From a virus: a stretch of DNA of 64,000 bases. Below are positions 1 to 5,558 of this stretch, piece after piece. The notes beneath the pieces are model-generated. The model was given only the letters and a program-made list of their open reading frames with translations. It was not told the origin of the DNA and did no database searches. The stretch's first letter is position 1, and every line of letters begins with the position of its first letter. The stretch is from the IMG/VR virus record IMGVR_UViG_3300032309_000911, positions 22,519 to 86,518 of that record. One strand, given 5' to 3'. Both the position numbers and the translations under genes were made by a program.

Positions 1-1
1 A

Positions 2-175
2 ACTGGCCAAGGCAAAGTAAATGTAAATGCAGGCGGCGATTACAATCTAAAGGTTGGCGGTAATATGACAGTTACAGTAGCAGGTGAGTTTAATCAAAGA
101 GTAGATGGTGGTTCTATATTAAACACATCAGGCACTGTGGTCATCACAGGTGAGACAATTGATCTTAACCCATAA
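2..175 (+). CDS. C-terminal fragment of gp5-like baseplate hub / tail lysozyme protein (partial)
   Basis: The frame is open from the window edge to TAA at 173-175 (57 visible residues). It contains short alternating motifs such as VNVNAGGDYNLKVGGNMTV, typical of the triple beta-helix of T4 gp5 and VgrG-type spike proteins that puncture the outer membrane. The PAAR tip gene and the gp25-gp6-gp7-gp8 baseplate run lie downstream, which fits a hub protein. The lysozyme part, if present, lies outside the window. Another VgrG-like spike cannot be excluded. Confidence 0.6.
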   Translation, partial: TGQGKVNVNAGGDYNLKVGGNMTVTVAGEFNQRVDGGSILNTSGTVVITGETIDLNP

Positions 176-315
176 TGACGGCCAGCAGTAGCTGGAGCAA
201 AAGTCTAATCTATAAAGACTCATAATGGTATACTACAACTAAGACAGGCCTTTATTCTAAAGCAGGCCTCTATGATATTCCTATAGGAAACCTCGGAGGT
301 TCCAGGATCTGTTAA
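175..315 (+). pseudogene. Short ORF interrupted by an in-frame stop
   Basis: An ATG overlaps the stop of the hub gene (TAATG, 173-177) and reads 16 codons to TAA at 223-225. The same frame then continues for 29 codons (WYTTTKTGLYSKAGLYDIP...) to TAA at 313-315. This looks like a small gene broken by a nonsense mutation, or two micro-ORFs, or chance coding. The product is not recognised. Bases 316-394 hold no gene I can support. The imperfect hairpin GGAA(A)CCT-CGG-AGGTTCC lies at about 287-304. Confidence 0.25.
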
Positions 316-377
316 AATGTTGATAGTATCTTTAGTGGCGGAAAATTTCCTGGTATATTTTACGTGTTCCAGGTTTA

Positions 378-387
378 TATCTAAATA
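378..387 (+). promoter_or_regulatory. Degenerate T4-type late promoter upstream of the IscA-like gene
   Basis: The sequence TATCTAAATA resembles the TATAAATA late box and lies 7 nt before the ATG at 395. It is weaker than the exact boxes elsewhere in the window. Confidence 0.35.
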
Positions 388-394
388 GTAGTAT

Positions 395-727
395 ATGGCA
401 GATATCATTACATTAACGGACAAGGCAAAAGACTATCTTATTGGTATTATGGCCAAATCAGGTAAAAGATATGTATTTCTACAAGCCAAAGGTGGTGGTT
501 GTGCAGGTTTTAAATATGATTGGTCTTATCCAGATGAGGTAGATTTAGACAGTAAAGATACATATATTCATTTAGATGAAGGATATTCTTTGGTGATTGA
601 TCGTTACAGTGCATTTAAATTAATAGGCATGAACATTGATTATGTTGAAAGTATATCTGGTTCTAGTTTAGAAATTAATAATCCAAATGCTACATCTACT
701 TGTGGATGTGGTGAGTCTTTTTCTTAG
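395..727 (+). CDS. A-type iron-sulfur cluster carrier (IscA/HesB family)
   Basis: A 110-residue protein of the usual IscA/HesB length. It has the family cysteines: C36 in GGGCAGFKY, and C103 and C105 in the C-terminal CGCGESFS. Members of this family hold Fe-S clusters or iron and pass them to apoproteins in the cytoplasm. Such genes occur as auxiliary genes in marine T4-like phages. Here the carrier might support the four radical SAM [4Fe-4S] enzymes encoded at 21-29 kb, which is inference. The 3' end overlaps the convergent hydroxylase gene by 4 nt. Confidence 0.88.
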   Translation: MADIITLTDKAKDYLIGIMAKSGKRYVFLQAKGGGCAGFKYDWSYPDEVDLDSKDTYIHLDEGYSLVIDRYSAFKLIGMNIDYVESISGSSLEINNPNATSTCGCGESFS

Positions 728-1293
728 GGATTGTTTGGCGACATAGGCACGTCAAAGATAAAAGCAATACGTTCTGCTGGCCCTATATTTTCAGCCATGT
801 GGTTTTTCTTATTATCAAACCAAAAGAAAGTTCCTGGTTCTACTACAATTACCTCTTTTGTATTATCGTCATCGCCATCGTCCCAAACTGTGTAGCGATA
901 TATACCTTTAATTGCTAAATGATAACGATCTTTTGTATAATAGTATTTACCTTGATCAATATGTTTACCTGTAATTTCGCCTGGCGGTGTATTTAAAAAT
1001 GCACAACGACCTACTCTTAACGATTTTGAGGCTATCCATTGTTGAATGGCTGTGTGTCTAGTTGTTGCCTCTGTTGGTACACAAATTTCTGTATCACCTA
1101 TAAATTCATCAGGTTTAGAAACACCACCCATAACTAATTGAAGTACGCCTGATTTAACAATCTTAGTATGAGGATCTTGACGATCAACACCTTTCATACG
1201 GCCTACATTACCCCAATCTTCAGGATATTGTTCCAACTGTTCACGTATTTTAGATACGTCTATATTCTTTTCAATAATACGTATGTTCTTCAT
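724..1293 (-). CDS. Aspartyl/asparaginyl beta-hydroxylase-like Fe(II)/2OG oxygenase
   Basis: A 189-residue protein with the double-stranded beta-helix signature of aspartyl/asparaginyl beta-hydroxylases. It has H111-x-D113 in GKHIDQG, R123 in KDRYHLAIKG, a distal iron ligand H165 in NKKNHMAEN, and R175 as likely 2-oxoglutarate anchor. The family hydroxylates Asp or Asn side chains, and here the substrate is unknown. It is the last gene of a reverse-strand operon; its ATG overlaps the stop of the preceding microprotein as ATGA. It runs opposite to the flanking late genes and is probably transcribed from the sigma70-like promoter near 1.9 kb. Confidence 0.8.
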   Translation of the reverse strand: MKNIRIIEKNIDVSKIREQLEQYPEDWGNVGRMKGVDRQDPHTKIVKSGVLQLVMGGVSKPDEFIGDTEICVPTEATTRHTAIQQWIASKSLRVGRCAFLNTPPGEITGKHIDQGKYYYTKDRYHLAIKGIYRYTVWDDGDDDNTKEVIVVEPGTFFWFDNKKNHMAENIGPAERIAFIFDVPMSPNNP

Positions 1294-1385
1294 TTACGAA
1301 GTATATCTTTAAAGATTAATACCCAAAGACCAATTACAGAAATCACGGCCACTAAGAATAATGTACTTAATATTAATTCTAACAT
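1290..1385 (-). CDS. 31-residue single-pass membrane microprotein
   Basis: ATG at 1385, with GAGG a few bases upstream, reads MLELILSTLFLVAVISVIGL... and stops in TGA overlapping the hydroxylase start. The first 24 residues form one hydrophobic segment, followed by a basic end (FKDILRK). Good start context and a coupled stop support a real gene. The function is unknown; it may be a small inner-membrane host-takeover protein. Confidence 0.6.
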   Translation of the reverse strand: MLELILSTLFLVAVISVIGLWVLIFKDILRK

Positions 1386-1386
1386 A

Positions 1387-1458
1387 TTACCTCATTGAAT
1401 AATAAGATGATGCTATCACCACAACAAGCACTATCATTATAATATAAAAAGTTGACAT
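1387..1458 (-). CDS. 23-residue hydrophobic microprotein
   Basis: The ORF starts one base after the nuclease stop (TAG-T-ATG) and encodes MSTFYIIMIVLVVVIASSYY plus SMR. It is almost entirely one membrane segment. It lies in the reverse operon between the nuclease and the 31-residue membrane protein, and its last codons carry the GAGG motif of that next gene. No family is recognised. The small size leaves real doubt, but spacing and composition are those of a coupled microgene. Confidence 0.45.
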   Translation of the reverse strand: MSTFYIIMIVLVVVIASSYYSMR

Positions 1459-1459
1459 A

Positions 1460-1891
1460 CTAATTACACCATGATTGTTTAGCTTCGCCATAGTATTCTC
1501 TAGCGTAACCATTTTTAATTAATAATGATCTTAGACTTTGACCATCTAAGATAACATCACCTAATACACGACCACCAAATTTATCCCAATTAGCAATTGC
1601 AACTTCTATCTTTTTAGCAGATGCAACGGACTTTTTTGTAAATTCTGTAGCGGCAAGACCTTTTGTATTTTCAGATTCACATTTAGCACGGAATCCTTTT
1701 TCTGGTGTATCAACACCATAGACACGAATCAGTAATTCTTTTTTAAGTGGATCTGGTAAAAACTTTGCTTCAAAACCTACAGTATCACCATCTAATACTC
1801 TTGTTACTTTGTAGTCATACTTTTTCATTTCTACGTCCTTCGCCAGCGCTAAAGTAGGTAGAAACATTAATAGAAATAATATTATTCTCAT
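1460..1891 (-). CDS. Secreted staphylococcal-nuclease-like (SNase/thermonuclease) protein
   Basis: 143 residues. The N-terminus MRIILFLLMFLPTLALAKD is a signal peptide with an ALA-type cleavage site. The mature part has SNase-fold motifs: VLDGDTVGF, LLIRVYGVDTPE with the catalytic Arg, and TKGLAATEF with the Glu. Marine phages often carry such nucleases, which may degrade host or competing DNA in the periplasm. I chose the ATG at 1891 and not the in-frame start at 1927. The upstream region is a promoter, and the signal peptide begins directly at 1891. Confidence 0.85.
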   Translation of the reverse strand: MRIILFLLMFLPTLALAKDVEMKKYDYKVTRVLDGDTVGFEAKFLPDPLKKELLIRVYGVDTPEKGFRAKCESENTKGLAATEFTKKSVASAKKIEVAIANWDKFGGRVLGDVILDGQSLRSLLIKNGYAREYYGEAKQSWCN

Positions 1892-1898
1892 AGTATAT

Positions 1899-1927
1899 AA
1901 TATACAATATTTATTCAAAAATGTCAA
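1899..1927 (-). promoter_or_regulatory. Sigma70-like (early) promoter of the nuclease/hydroxylase operon
   Basis: On the reverse strand TTGACA (1927-1922) is followed after exactly 17 bp by TATATT (1904-1899). This is a near-consensus host-type promoter. The start codon at 1891 is only 7 nt beyond the -10 box, so the mRNA would be leaderless or nearly so. Confidence 0.7.
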
Positions 1928-1936
1928 GCGTTTTTT

Positions 1937-1944
1937 TATAAATA
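1937..1944 (+). promoter_or_regulatory. T4-type late promoter TATAAATA
   Basis: Exact TATAAATA box 27 nt upstream of the ATG at 1972. It drives the forward small-gene cluster and lies next to the divergent early promoter. Confidence 0.75.
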
Positions 1945-1971
1945 CTAATGCCTAATAACAAAGGAGTTTAT

Positions 1972-2145
1972 ATGGCTAGAAAAAAAATCAAGACTCCTGA
2001 AGATATCATTAACGATATTAAAGAAAAACAATCTGAAATTGACGATTTATTGTACAACTTAGAAGATACTATAAGTGTTTCCTCTGATGAGGATATTTCC
2101 GACTTTGATGAGGAAGAGGAAATAGACGAAACAGACGAAGAATAA
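1972..2145 (+). CDS. Small acidic protein of unknown function
   Basis: 57 residues beginning MARKKIKTPEDIINDIKEKQ. A basic start is followed by a predicted helix and a strongly acidic tail (SDEDISDFDEEEEIDETDEE). An AAAGGAG ribosome site at 1960-1965 fixes the start at 1972. The upstream in-frame ATG at 1948 has no such site. Late promoter upstream, strong hairpin downstream. No family is recognised. The acidic tail would suit a DNA mimic or a head-core accessory, but that is speculation. Confidence 0.65.
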   Translation: MARKKIKTPEDIINDIKEKQSEIDDLLYNLEDTISVSSDEDISDFDEEEEIDETDEE

Positions 2146-2162
2146 CAACAATCTATATTTCA

Positions 2163-2188
2163 GGTGCCTAGGTAACTAGGCACCCTTT
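2163..2188 (+). terminator. Hairpin terminator after the acidic protein
   Basis: A perfect 9-bp stem GGTGCCTAG/CTAGGCACC closes a GTAA tetraloop (GNRA type) and is followed by C then TTT. The short T run makes it a moderate intrinsic terminator or an mRNA-stabilising hairpin. Confidence 0.6.
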
Positions 2189-2207
2189 GACACAACAAAG
2201 GATTTAA

Positions 2208-2375
2208 ATGACCAACAAATACATAGGTTTAATAATAATTGGCATTATTTTTATTGGTTTAAGTTATCTATATTTTTCTATCCTTTGTCAAAGCAGACGT
2301 TATATTAAAAAAGTTAAAAAATTAAAAAAATTAAAGATACTTTCTCAAAGATTAAGGAGAAAACGTGGCTGGTAG
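2208..2375 (+). CDS. Single-pass membrane protein with basic tail
   Basis: 55 residues. MTNKYIGLIIIGIIFIGLSY forms one transmembrane segment, followed by a very Lys/Arg-rich cytoplasmic tail (RRYIKKVKKLKKLK, RLRRKRG). AAAGGA at 2197-2202 is well placed for the ATG. The end overlaps the GTG start of the next gene by 11 nt, which suggests coupling. No family is recognised. The N-out/C-in arrangement with a basic tail is inferred from the positive-inside rule. Confidence 0.6.
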   Translation: MTNKYIGLIIIGIIFIGLSYLYFSILCQSRRYIKKVKKLKKLKILSQRLRRKRGW

Positions 2376-2601
2376 AAAACCTAAATTAAAAACACTTAAA
2401 AGAAAAGCACCAAAGATACCAGATTTTACATGTCCTGATATAGATCACATTATTAGTTACATTGAAGATAGTGATAAACTAGGTCGTGGTCAGTTAGCTT
2501 ATTTTAAAAGACGTATGGAAAAATTAAGAAACTCTAATGATAAGTTACGAGATAGTGGTATCTATTGGTATGAAGAAATAAAAAAGTTATTAGATAAATA
2601 A
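2365..2601 (+). CDS. Small basic hypothetical protein (GTG start)
   Basis: 78 residues beginning MAGRKPKLKTLKRKAPKIPD. The basic N-terminus is followed by helical segments (HIISYIEDSDKLGRGQLAYF, RRMEKLRNSNDKLRDSG). The start is GTG at 2365, preceded by AAGGAG at 2354-2359, and it overlaps the upstream membrane gene. It has no cysteines or catalytic motifs that I recognise. It may be a small DNA- or RNA-binding protein, but only the charge pattern supports that. Confidence 0.6.
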   Translation: MAGRKPKLKTLKRKAPKIPDFTCPDIDHIISYIEDSDKLGRGQLAYFKRRMEKLRNSNDKLRDSGIYWYEEIKKLLDK

Positions 2602-2605
2602 TAAT

Positions 2606-2785
2606 ATGTACACGCACAGACAAAACGAACCTGAATACAATGCAGGTAACTTACAAGAATATGATTACGAATTGGAATGGATTGAGTGTTTATGTAACAA
2701 CACTTATAACTGTAATCATTTGGTTACAGCATTTACATATCCTTGGTTAAATTTAAATCATCAACCTCTTTACACCAATCAGTAA
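2606..2785 (+). CDS. Small Cys-containing hypothetical protein
   Basis: 59 residues beginning MYTHRQNEPEYNAGNLQEYD, with IECLCNNTYNCNHL in the middle, a CxC...C...H cluster that could bind a metal. It starts 5 nt after the preceding stop with no clear ribosome site. It overlaps tail-to-tail by 53 nt with a reverse-strand gene, so one of the two may be spurious. No family is recognised. Confidence 0.4.
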   Translation: MYTHRQNEPEYNAGNLQEYDYELEWIECLCNNTYNCNHLVTAFTYPWLNLNHQPLYTNQ

Positions 2786-2888
2786 TTTCTTCTTTTAACA
2801 TTACGTTAGAAAATCCTTTATACTTAACAAGATAACATTTTCCCCAAGAGCCTTCATAATTGATATCAATAATTTCTGGTCTATCCAT
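2733..2888 (-). CDS. Small hypothetical protein, last gene of a reverse operon
   Basis: 51 residues beginning MDRPEIIDINYEGSWGKCYL; the GSWGKCYLVKYKGFSN stretch is compatible with a small beta sheet, followed by an acidic helix. Its ATG lies inside the end of the upstream membrane-protein gene (ATGGATAG), a typical coupled arrangement. No family is recognised. It converges on a forward ORF with a 53-nt overlap. Confidence 0.5.
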   Translation of the reverse strand: MDRPEIIDINYEGSWGKCYLVKYKGFSNVMLKEEITDWCKEVDDLNLTKDM

Positions 2889-3108
2889 TTAAATAATATA
2901 TAATAAGTCCTATAGCAGTAACAATAGCGAATATGAGATTGGTAACAACTAAAGACATTTCTTTCCACATAATACTTACAATCAACCAAACAATAGCACC
3001 AAGTCCTAATATCATTGGGCCGGCAGGATAATAACCAAGAGAGTTAACTAAACTACCAACTATTAATATTCCTGTAGCAACCCATTTTAAAATTTGATCT
3101 GATTTCAT
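2881..3108 (-). CDS. Small multi-pass membrane protein
   Basis: 75 residues with three hydrophobic segments: ILKWVATGILIVGSLVNSLG, AGPMILGLGAIVWLIVSIM and LVVTNLIFAIVTAIGLIIYY. The ATG at 3108 overlaps the stop of the upstream gene as TAATG. An upstream in-frame TTG at 3117 is less likely. Marine T4-like phages carry similar small membrane proteins of unknown role. Expression is probably early, from the promoter at 3277-3305. Confidence 0.7.
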   Translation of the reverse strand: MKSDQILKWVATGILIVGSLVNSLGYYPAGPMILGLGAIVWLIVSIMWKEMSLVVTNLIFAIVTAIGLIIYYLNG

Positions 3109-3242
3109 TAAATACAACCAATTATACAGTTAGATGTGCCATAAGCAACCATATATTTTGCTCCGATATAAAATAAAGCATAACTTCCTAATACAATAGA
3201 AGCAACAAGTAACAATGATTTAACATCTTCTTTAGTAAACAT
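3108..3242 (-). CDS. 44-residue single-pass membrane protein
   Basis: MFTKEDVKSLLLVASIVLGS leads into SYALFYIGAKYMVAYG, one transmembrane helix with a short Cys-containing tail (SNCIIGCI). AAGGA lies about 9 nt upstream of the ATG, and a sigma70-like promoter precedes it. The stop overlaps the next start as TAATG. It is the first gene of a three-gene reverse operon. Function unknown. Confidence 0.65.
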   Translation of the reverse strand: MFTKEDVKSLLLVASIVLGSYALFYIGAKYMVAYGTSNCIIGCI

Positions 3243-3276
3243 TATATTTTAGTCCTTTTTTGTTGTTAATACATAT

Positions 3277-3305
3277 AATATACACTGTATTTTTACTTAA
3301 AACAA
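3277..3305 (-). promoter_or_regulatory. Sigma70-like (early) promoter of the membrane-protein operon
   Basis: Reverse-strand TTGTTT (3305-3300), 17-bp spacer, TATATT (3282-3277). It has the same spacer and -10 sequence as the promoter at 1899-1927. Confidence 0.6.
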
Positions 3306-3390
3306 GCGAAAAATGCAATTTTTTAAAAATAAAAGGCAATTAAATCAGTAACTTAATCAAATGTTGCAAAAATACAACAAAAAAATTGAT

Positions 3391-3398
3391 TATAAATA
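3391..3398 (+). promoter_or_regulatory. T4-type late promoter TATAAATA
   Basis: Exact box preceding the small basic protein and the PAAR gene. Confidence 0.75.
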
Positions 3399-3406
3399 GT
3401 AAATAT

Positions 3407-3553
3407 ATGATTGATTTTGATAAAATTGATGATTTGTCATTTATGATTGATGATAATGATTCTAAAAAACTAAAAAAGGTGAAAAAAAATGGCAAAAAAA
3501 TTTGCAAACAACGCAAACTCATTAAAAAACGCAGGCAAACCAAAAAGAACTAG
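3407..3553 (+). CDS. Possible overlapping ORF, acidic then lysine-rich
   Basis: 48 codons beginning MIDFDKIDDLSFMIDDNDSK and continuing into a Lys/Arg-rich end (KKLKKVKKNGKK, KLIKKRRQTKKN). It starts 9 nt after the late box, so there is no room for a ribosome site. It overlaps the better-supported basic protein at 3489-3638 in another frame. It may be the translated leader of that gene or spurious. Confidence 0.3.
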   Translation: MIDFDKIDDLSFMIDDNDSKKLKKVKKNGKKICKQRKLIKKRRQTKKN

Positions 3554-3638
3554 TATTGGTCGTGGATTTCATAGTAAATCTATGATGAATAAACATAAAA
3601 GAAGAAGTTTTAAAGCTTACAGAGGCCAAGGAAGATAA
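3489..3638 (+). CDS. Small highly basic protein
   Basis: 49 residues beginning MAKKFANNANSLKNAGKPKR and ending HKRRSFKAYRGQGR, with about one third Lys/Arg and no acidic residue. AAAAAGGTG lies just upstream of the ATG. It sits between a late promoter and the PAAR tip gene, so it is probably made late. It might bind nucleic acid or be a virion peptide. No family is recognised. Confidence 0.6.
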   Translation: MAKKFANNANSLKNAGKPKRTSIGRGFHSKSMMNKHKRRSFKAYRGQGR

Positions 3639-3647
3639 AAAAAATAA

Positions 3648-3938
3648 ATGCCAGCAATTTGTAGAGTAAATTTAGATAGACATATAGGTCATGCTTGTTT
3701 AAAAATGCCCTATCATCAAACTCCTTACAAAACTGGTTCTGAAAATGTTTTTATAAATGGAGAAAAAGCAGTTAGAATTGGAGATACTTGTGCTTGTACA
3801 GATCCTGCTATTGAAGGAAGTATAACAGTGTTTATAAATGGCATAGGCGTACATAGAAAAGAAGATGCAACAGGTGGACACGGCTGTTGGGTTCCAAATA
3901 AAGCGGCCACAGGTTCAGAAAACGTATTTGCGGGATAA
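3648..3938 (+). CDS. PAAR-domain tail spike tip protein
   Basis: 96 residues, a single PAAR-like domain: MPAICRVNLDRHIGHACLK, then two GSENVFINGEKAVRIGD/GSITVFINGIGV-type beta hairpins. Conserved Cys/His (C5, H12, H15, C17, plus TCACTD and GGHGCW) could hold a metal at the tip. PAAR proteins cap the needle of gp5/VgrG spikes and sharpen it for membrane piercing; T4 gp5.4 is the equivalent. Proximity to the hub fragment and baseplate genes supports this role. Confidence 0.88.
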   Translation: MPAICRVNLDRHIGHACLKMPYHQTPYKTGSENVFINGEKAVRIGDTCACTDPAIEGSITVFINGIGVHRKEDATGGHGCWVPNKAATGSENVFAG

Positions 3939-3939
3939 T

Positions 3940-4116
3940 ATGGCAGAATTAGACGCATCAGGTTTAACCTTTACAAGTCAACCAACAAAAGCAGAAACAG
4001 AACGTTTTGAATATGCTGCTTTTGGATATTTTGATAAAAATCCGGGTATAGTTGGTAACAATTATAAAAGTTATATTGGCATTTATTATAATGATGAAGG
4101 AGATAAAACAGATTAA
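3940..4116 (+). CDS. Small hypothetical protein preceding fibre gene
   Basis: 58 residues from the ATG at 3940, beginning [20 protein letters not shown]; an earlier in-frame start would run deep into the PAAR gene. It contains [19 protein letters not shown] and ends acidic. It sits one nucleotide after the PAAR stop, and its own stop overlaps the fibre start as TAATG. It may be a small virion adaptor, but no family is recognised. Confidence 0.6.
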   Translation: MAELDASGLTFTSQPTKAETERFEYAAFGYFDKNPGIVGNNYKSYIGIYYNDEGDKTD

Positions 4117-5558
4117 TGACTATAACTTATAGAAATGTAAAAGGAGAAGCTTTAACCTATGATGAAATGGATGAAAATATCCGTGATTTGTATGAAGATA
4201 CAACTATTGATAGGGTTTTAGGAAATGGAAATACAACAACAAAAAATTTAAATGTAGGTTCTTTAAATGCTACTACTATTACACTTAATGGATCTCCTTT
4301 AGCCGGACTAGGTTATACGGGATCAAAAGGAGATTCAGGATATACAGGATCACAAGGCCCAGCAGGAGGTTATACCGGCTCACAAGGTTACACAGGTTCG
4401 CTTGGTTATACAGGTTCTAAAGGCGACACAGGTTACACAGGATCTAAAGGCGATATAGGCTATACAGGTTCTAAAGGTGATTTAGGCTATACAGGCAGTT
4501 TAGGATATACAGGTTCTAAAGGCGATACAGGTTACTCAGGATCAAAAGGTGATTTAGGTTATTCGGGATCAATTGGATATACAGGATCTCAAGGTTCAAT
4601 AGGTTACACAGGTTCACAAGGAGTAACAGGTTATACAGGTTCACAAGGTTCAATAGGTTATACAGGAAGTTTAGGTTATACAGGTTCACAAGGAGTAACA
4701 GGTTATACAGGTTCACAAGGTTCAATAGGTTATACAGGTTCTACCGGTGCTGGATACACAGGTTCACAAGGAGTAACAGGTTATACAGGTTCACAAGGTT
4801 CAATAGGTTATACAGGTAGTCAGGCCACATTAACTGCCGGAACTTATATTGTTCGTGGAAAAATAAACGGTGTTGTAACTGCAAATAACGGAGTTGATAT
4901 CGTATTACCCTTTATTGATGATATTGATCCAAACAATTGGTGGGATCCAACAGCAAAAAAATTTACTCCAACCGTAGCGGGTTATTATGTTGTAACTTTT
5001 GTTGTATGGTGGGATGCTGCTTCTATTACCAACAATCAAAATAATATTCAAATTAGAAAAAATAATAATACTGTTACCATTTCTCAAACCAATCTTCACA
5101 GTGCAACAGGATATTCTCAAATTGCAACTGATTTAGTTTACATGAATGGTAGTAGTGATTATTTGGATTTTACTGTATATACAGCAAATACAACGAGTCA
5201 AACAATTAATTCTTCTGGTAATGGAACATATTTTGAAGCTGCTTTACATTCTTATGGATTACAAGGTTATACAGGTTCACAAGGTAATATTGGTTATACT
5301 GGTTCAGCATCCACTGTTATAGGTTATACAGGCAGTTCAGGTTATACAGGTTCAAAAGGCGATATTGGATATACAGGAAGTCAAGGTATAACAGGATATA
5401 CAGGGTCAAATTTTAACGGATATTTAACAACAAATTGGTCTGTTAGAGAATCTTCTGGCACATTAATATTTTCATATTCAGGAGCAGATAAGATGAAAAT
5501 TGATTCTAGTGGTAATTTAACTGTGATAGGAAACGTAACAGGTTATGGAACAATCTAA
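4116..5558 (+). CDS. Collagen-like fibre protein with internal C1q/TNF-like domain
   Basis: 480 residues. Residues 1-65 form an N-terminal attachment region ([20 protein letters not shown]). About 66-235 is collagen-like G-X-Y sequence dominated by [12 protein letters not shown] repeats. About 238-385 is a beta-rich globular segment with [19 protein letters not shown] and [16 protein letters not shown], which resembles C1q/TNF jelly rolls. A second short repeat tract and a small end domain follow. Such proteins form trimeric stalks with receptor-binding heads. Position after the PAAR tip suggests a baseplate-associated fibre. Confidence 0.75.
   Translation: MTITYRNVKGEALTYDEMDENIRDLYEDTTIDRVLGNGNTTTKNLNVGSLNATTITLNGSPLAGLGYTGSKGDSGYTGSQGPAGGYTGSQGYTGSLGYTGSKGDTGYTGSKGDIGYTGSKGDLGYTGSLGYTGSKGDTGYSGSKGDLGYSGSIGYTGSQGSIGYTGSQGVTGYTGSQGSIGYTGSLGYTGSQGVTGYTGSQGSIGYTGSTGAGYTGSQGVTGYTGSQGSIGYTGSQATLTAGTYIVRGKINGVVTANNGVDIVLPFIDDIDPNNWWDPTAKKFTPTVAGYYVVTFVVWWDAASITNNQNNIQIRKNNNTVTISQTNLHSATGYSQIATDLVYMNGSSDYLDFTVYTANTTSQTINSSGNGTYFEAALHSYGLQGYTGSQGNIGYTGSASTVIGYTGSSGYTGSKGDIGYTGSQGITGYTGSNFNGYLTTNWSVRESSGTLIFSYSGADKMKIDSSGNLTVIGNVTGYGTI
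4311..4820 (+). repeat. Collagen-like GYTGS-coding repeat tract
   Basis: Roughly 27-nt units built on ggttatacaggttcaNaaggN, coding G-X-Y triplets. Synonymous codon changes are frequent, so selection seems to act on the peptide. The same unit recurs in five further fibre genes. Confidence 0.85.

Noticed and set aside
220-423. Reverse-strand 67-codon ORF over the IscA start
   Set aside because: It covers the IscA start region, has no ribosome site and no recognisable product.
2187-2192. TTGACA as an early promoter for the gene at 2208
   Set aside because: No -10-like hexamer at 16-18 bp, and the spacer would run into the start codon.
2801-2989. Reverse-strand 62-codon ORF
   Set aside because: It overlaps two better supported reverse genes (2733-2888 and 2881-3108) in another frame, with no start context.
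4516-4725. Leu/Asn/Tyr-rich ORFs opposite collagen tracts here and at 60311-60547 and 60959-61312
   Set aside because: Shadow frames of the repeats. The odd composition follows from the repeat codons.
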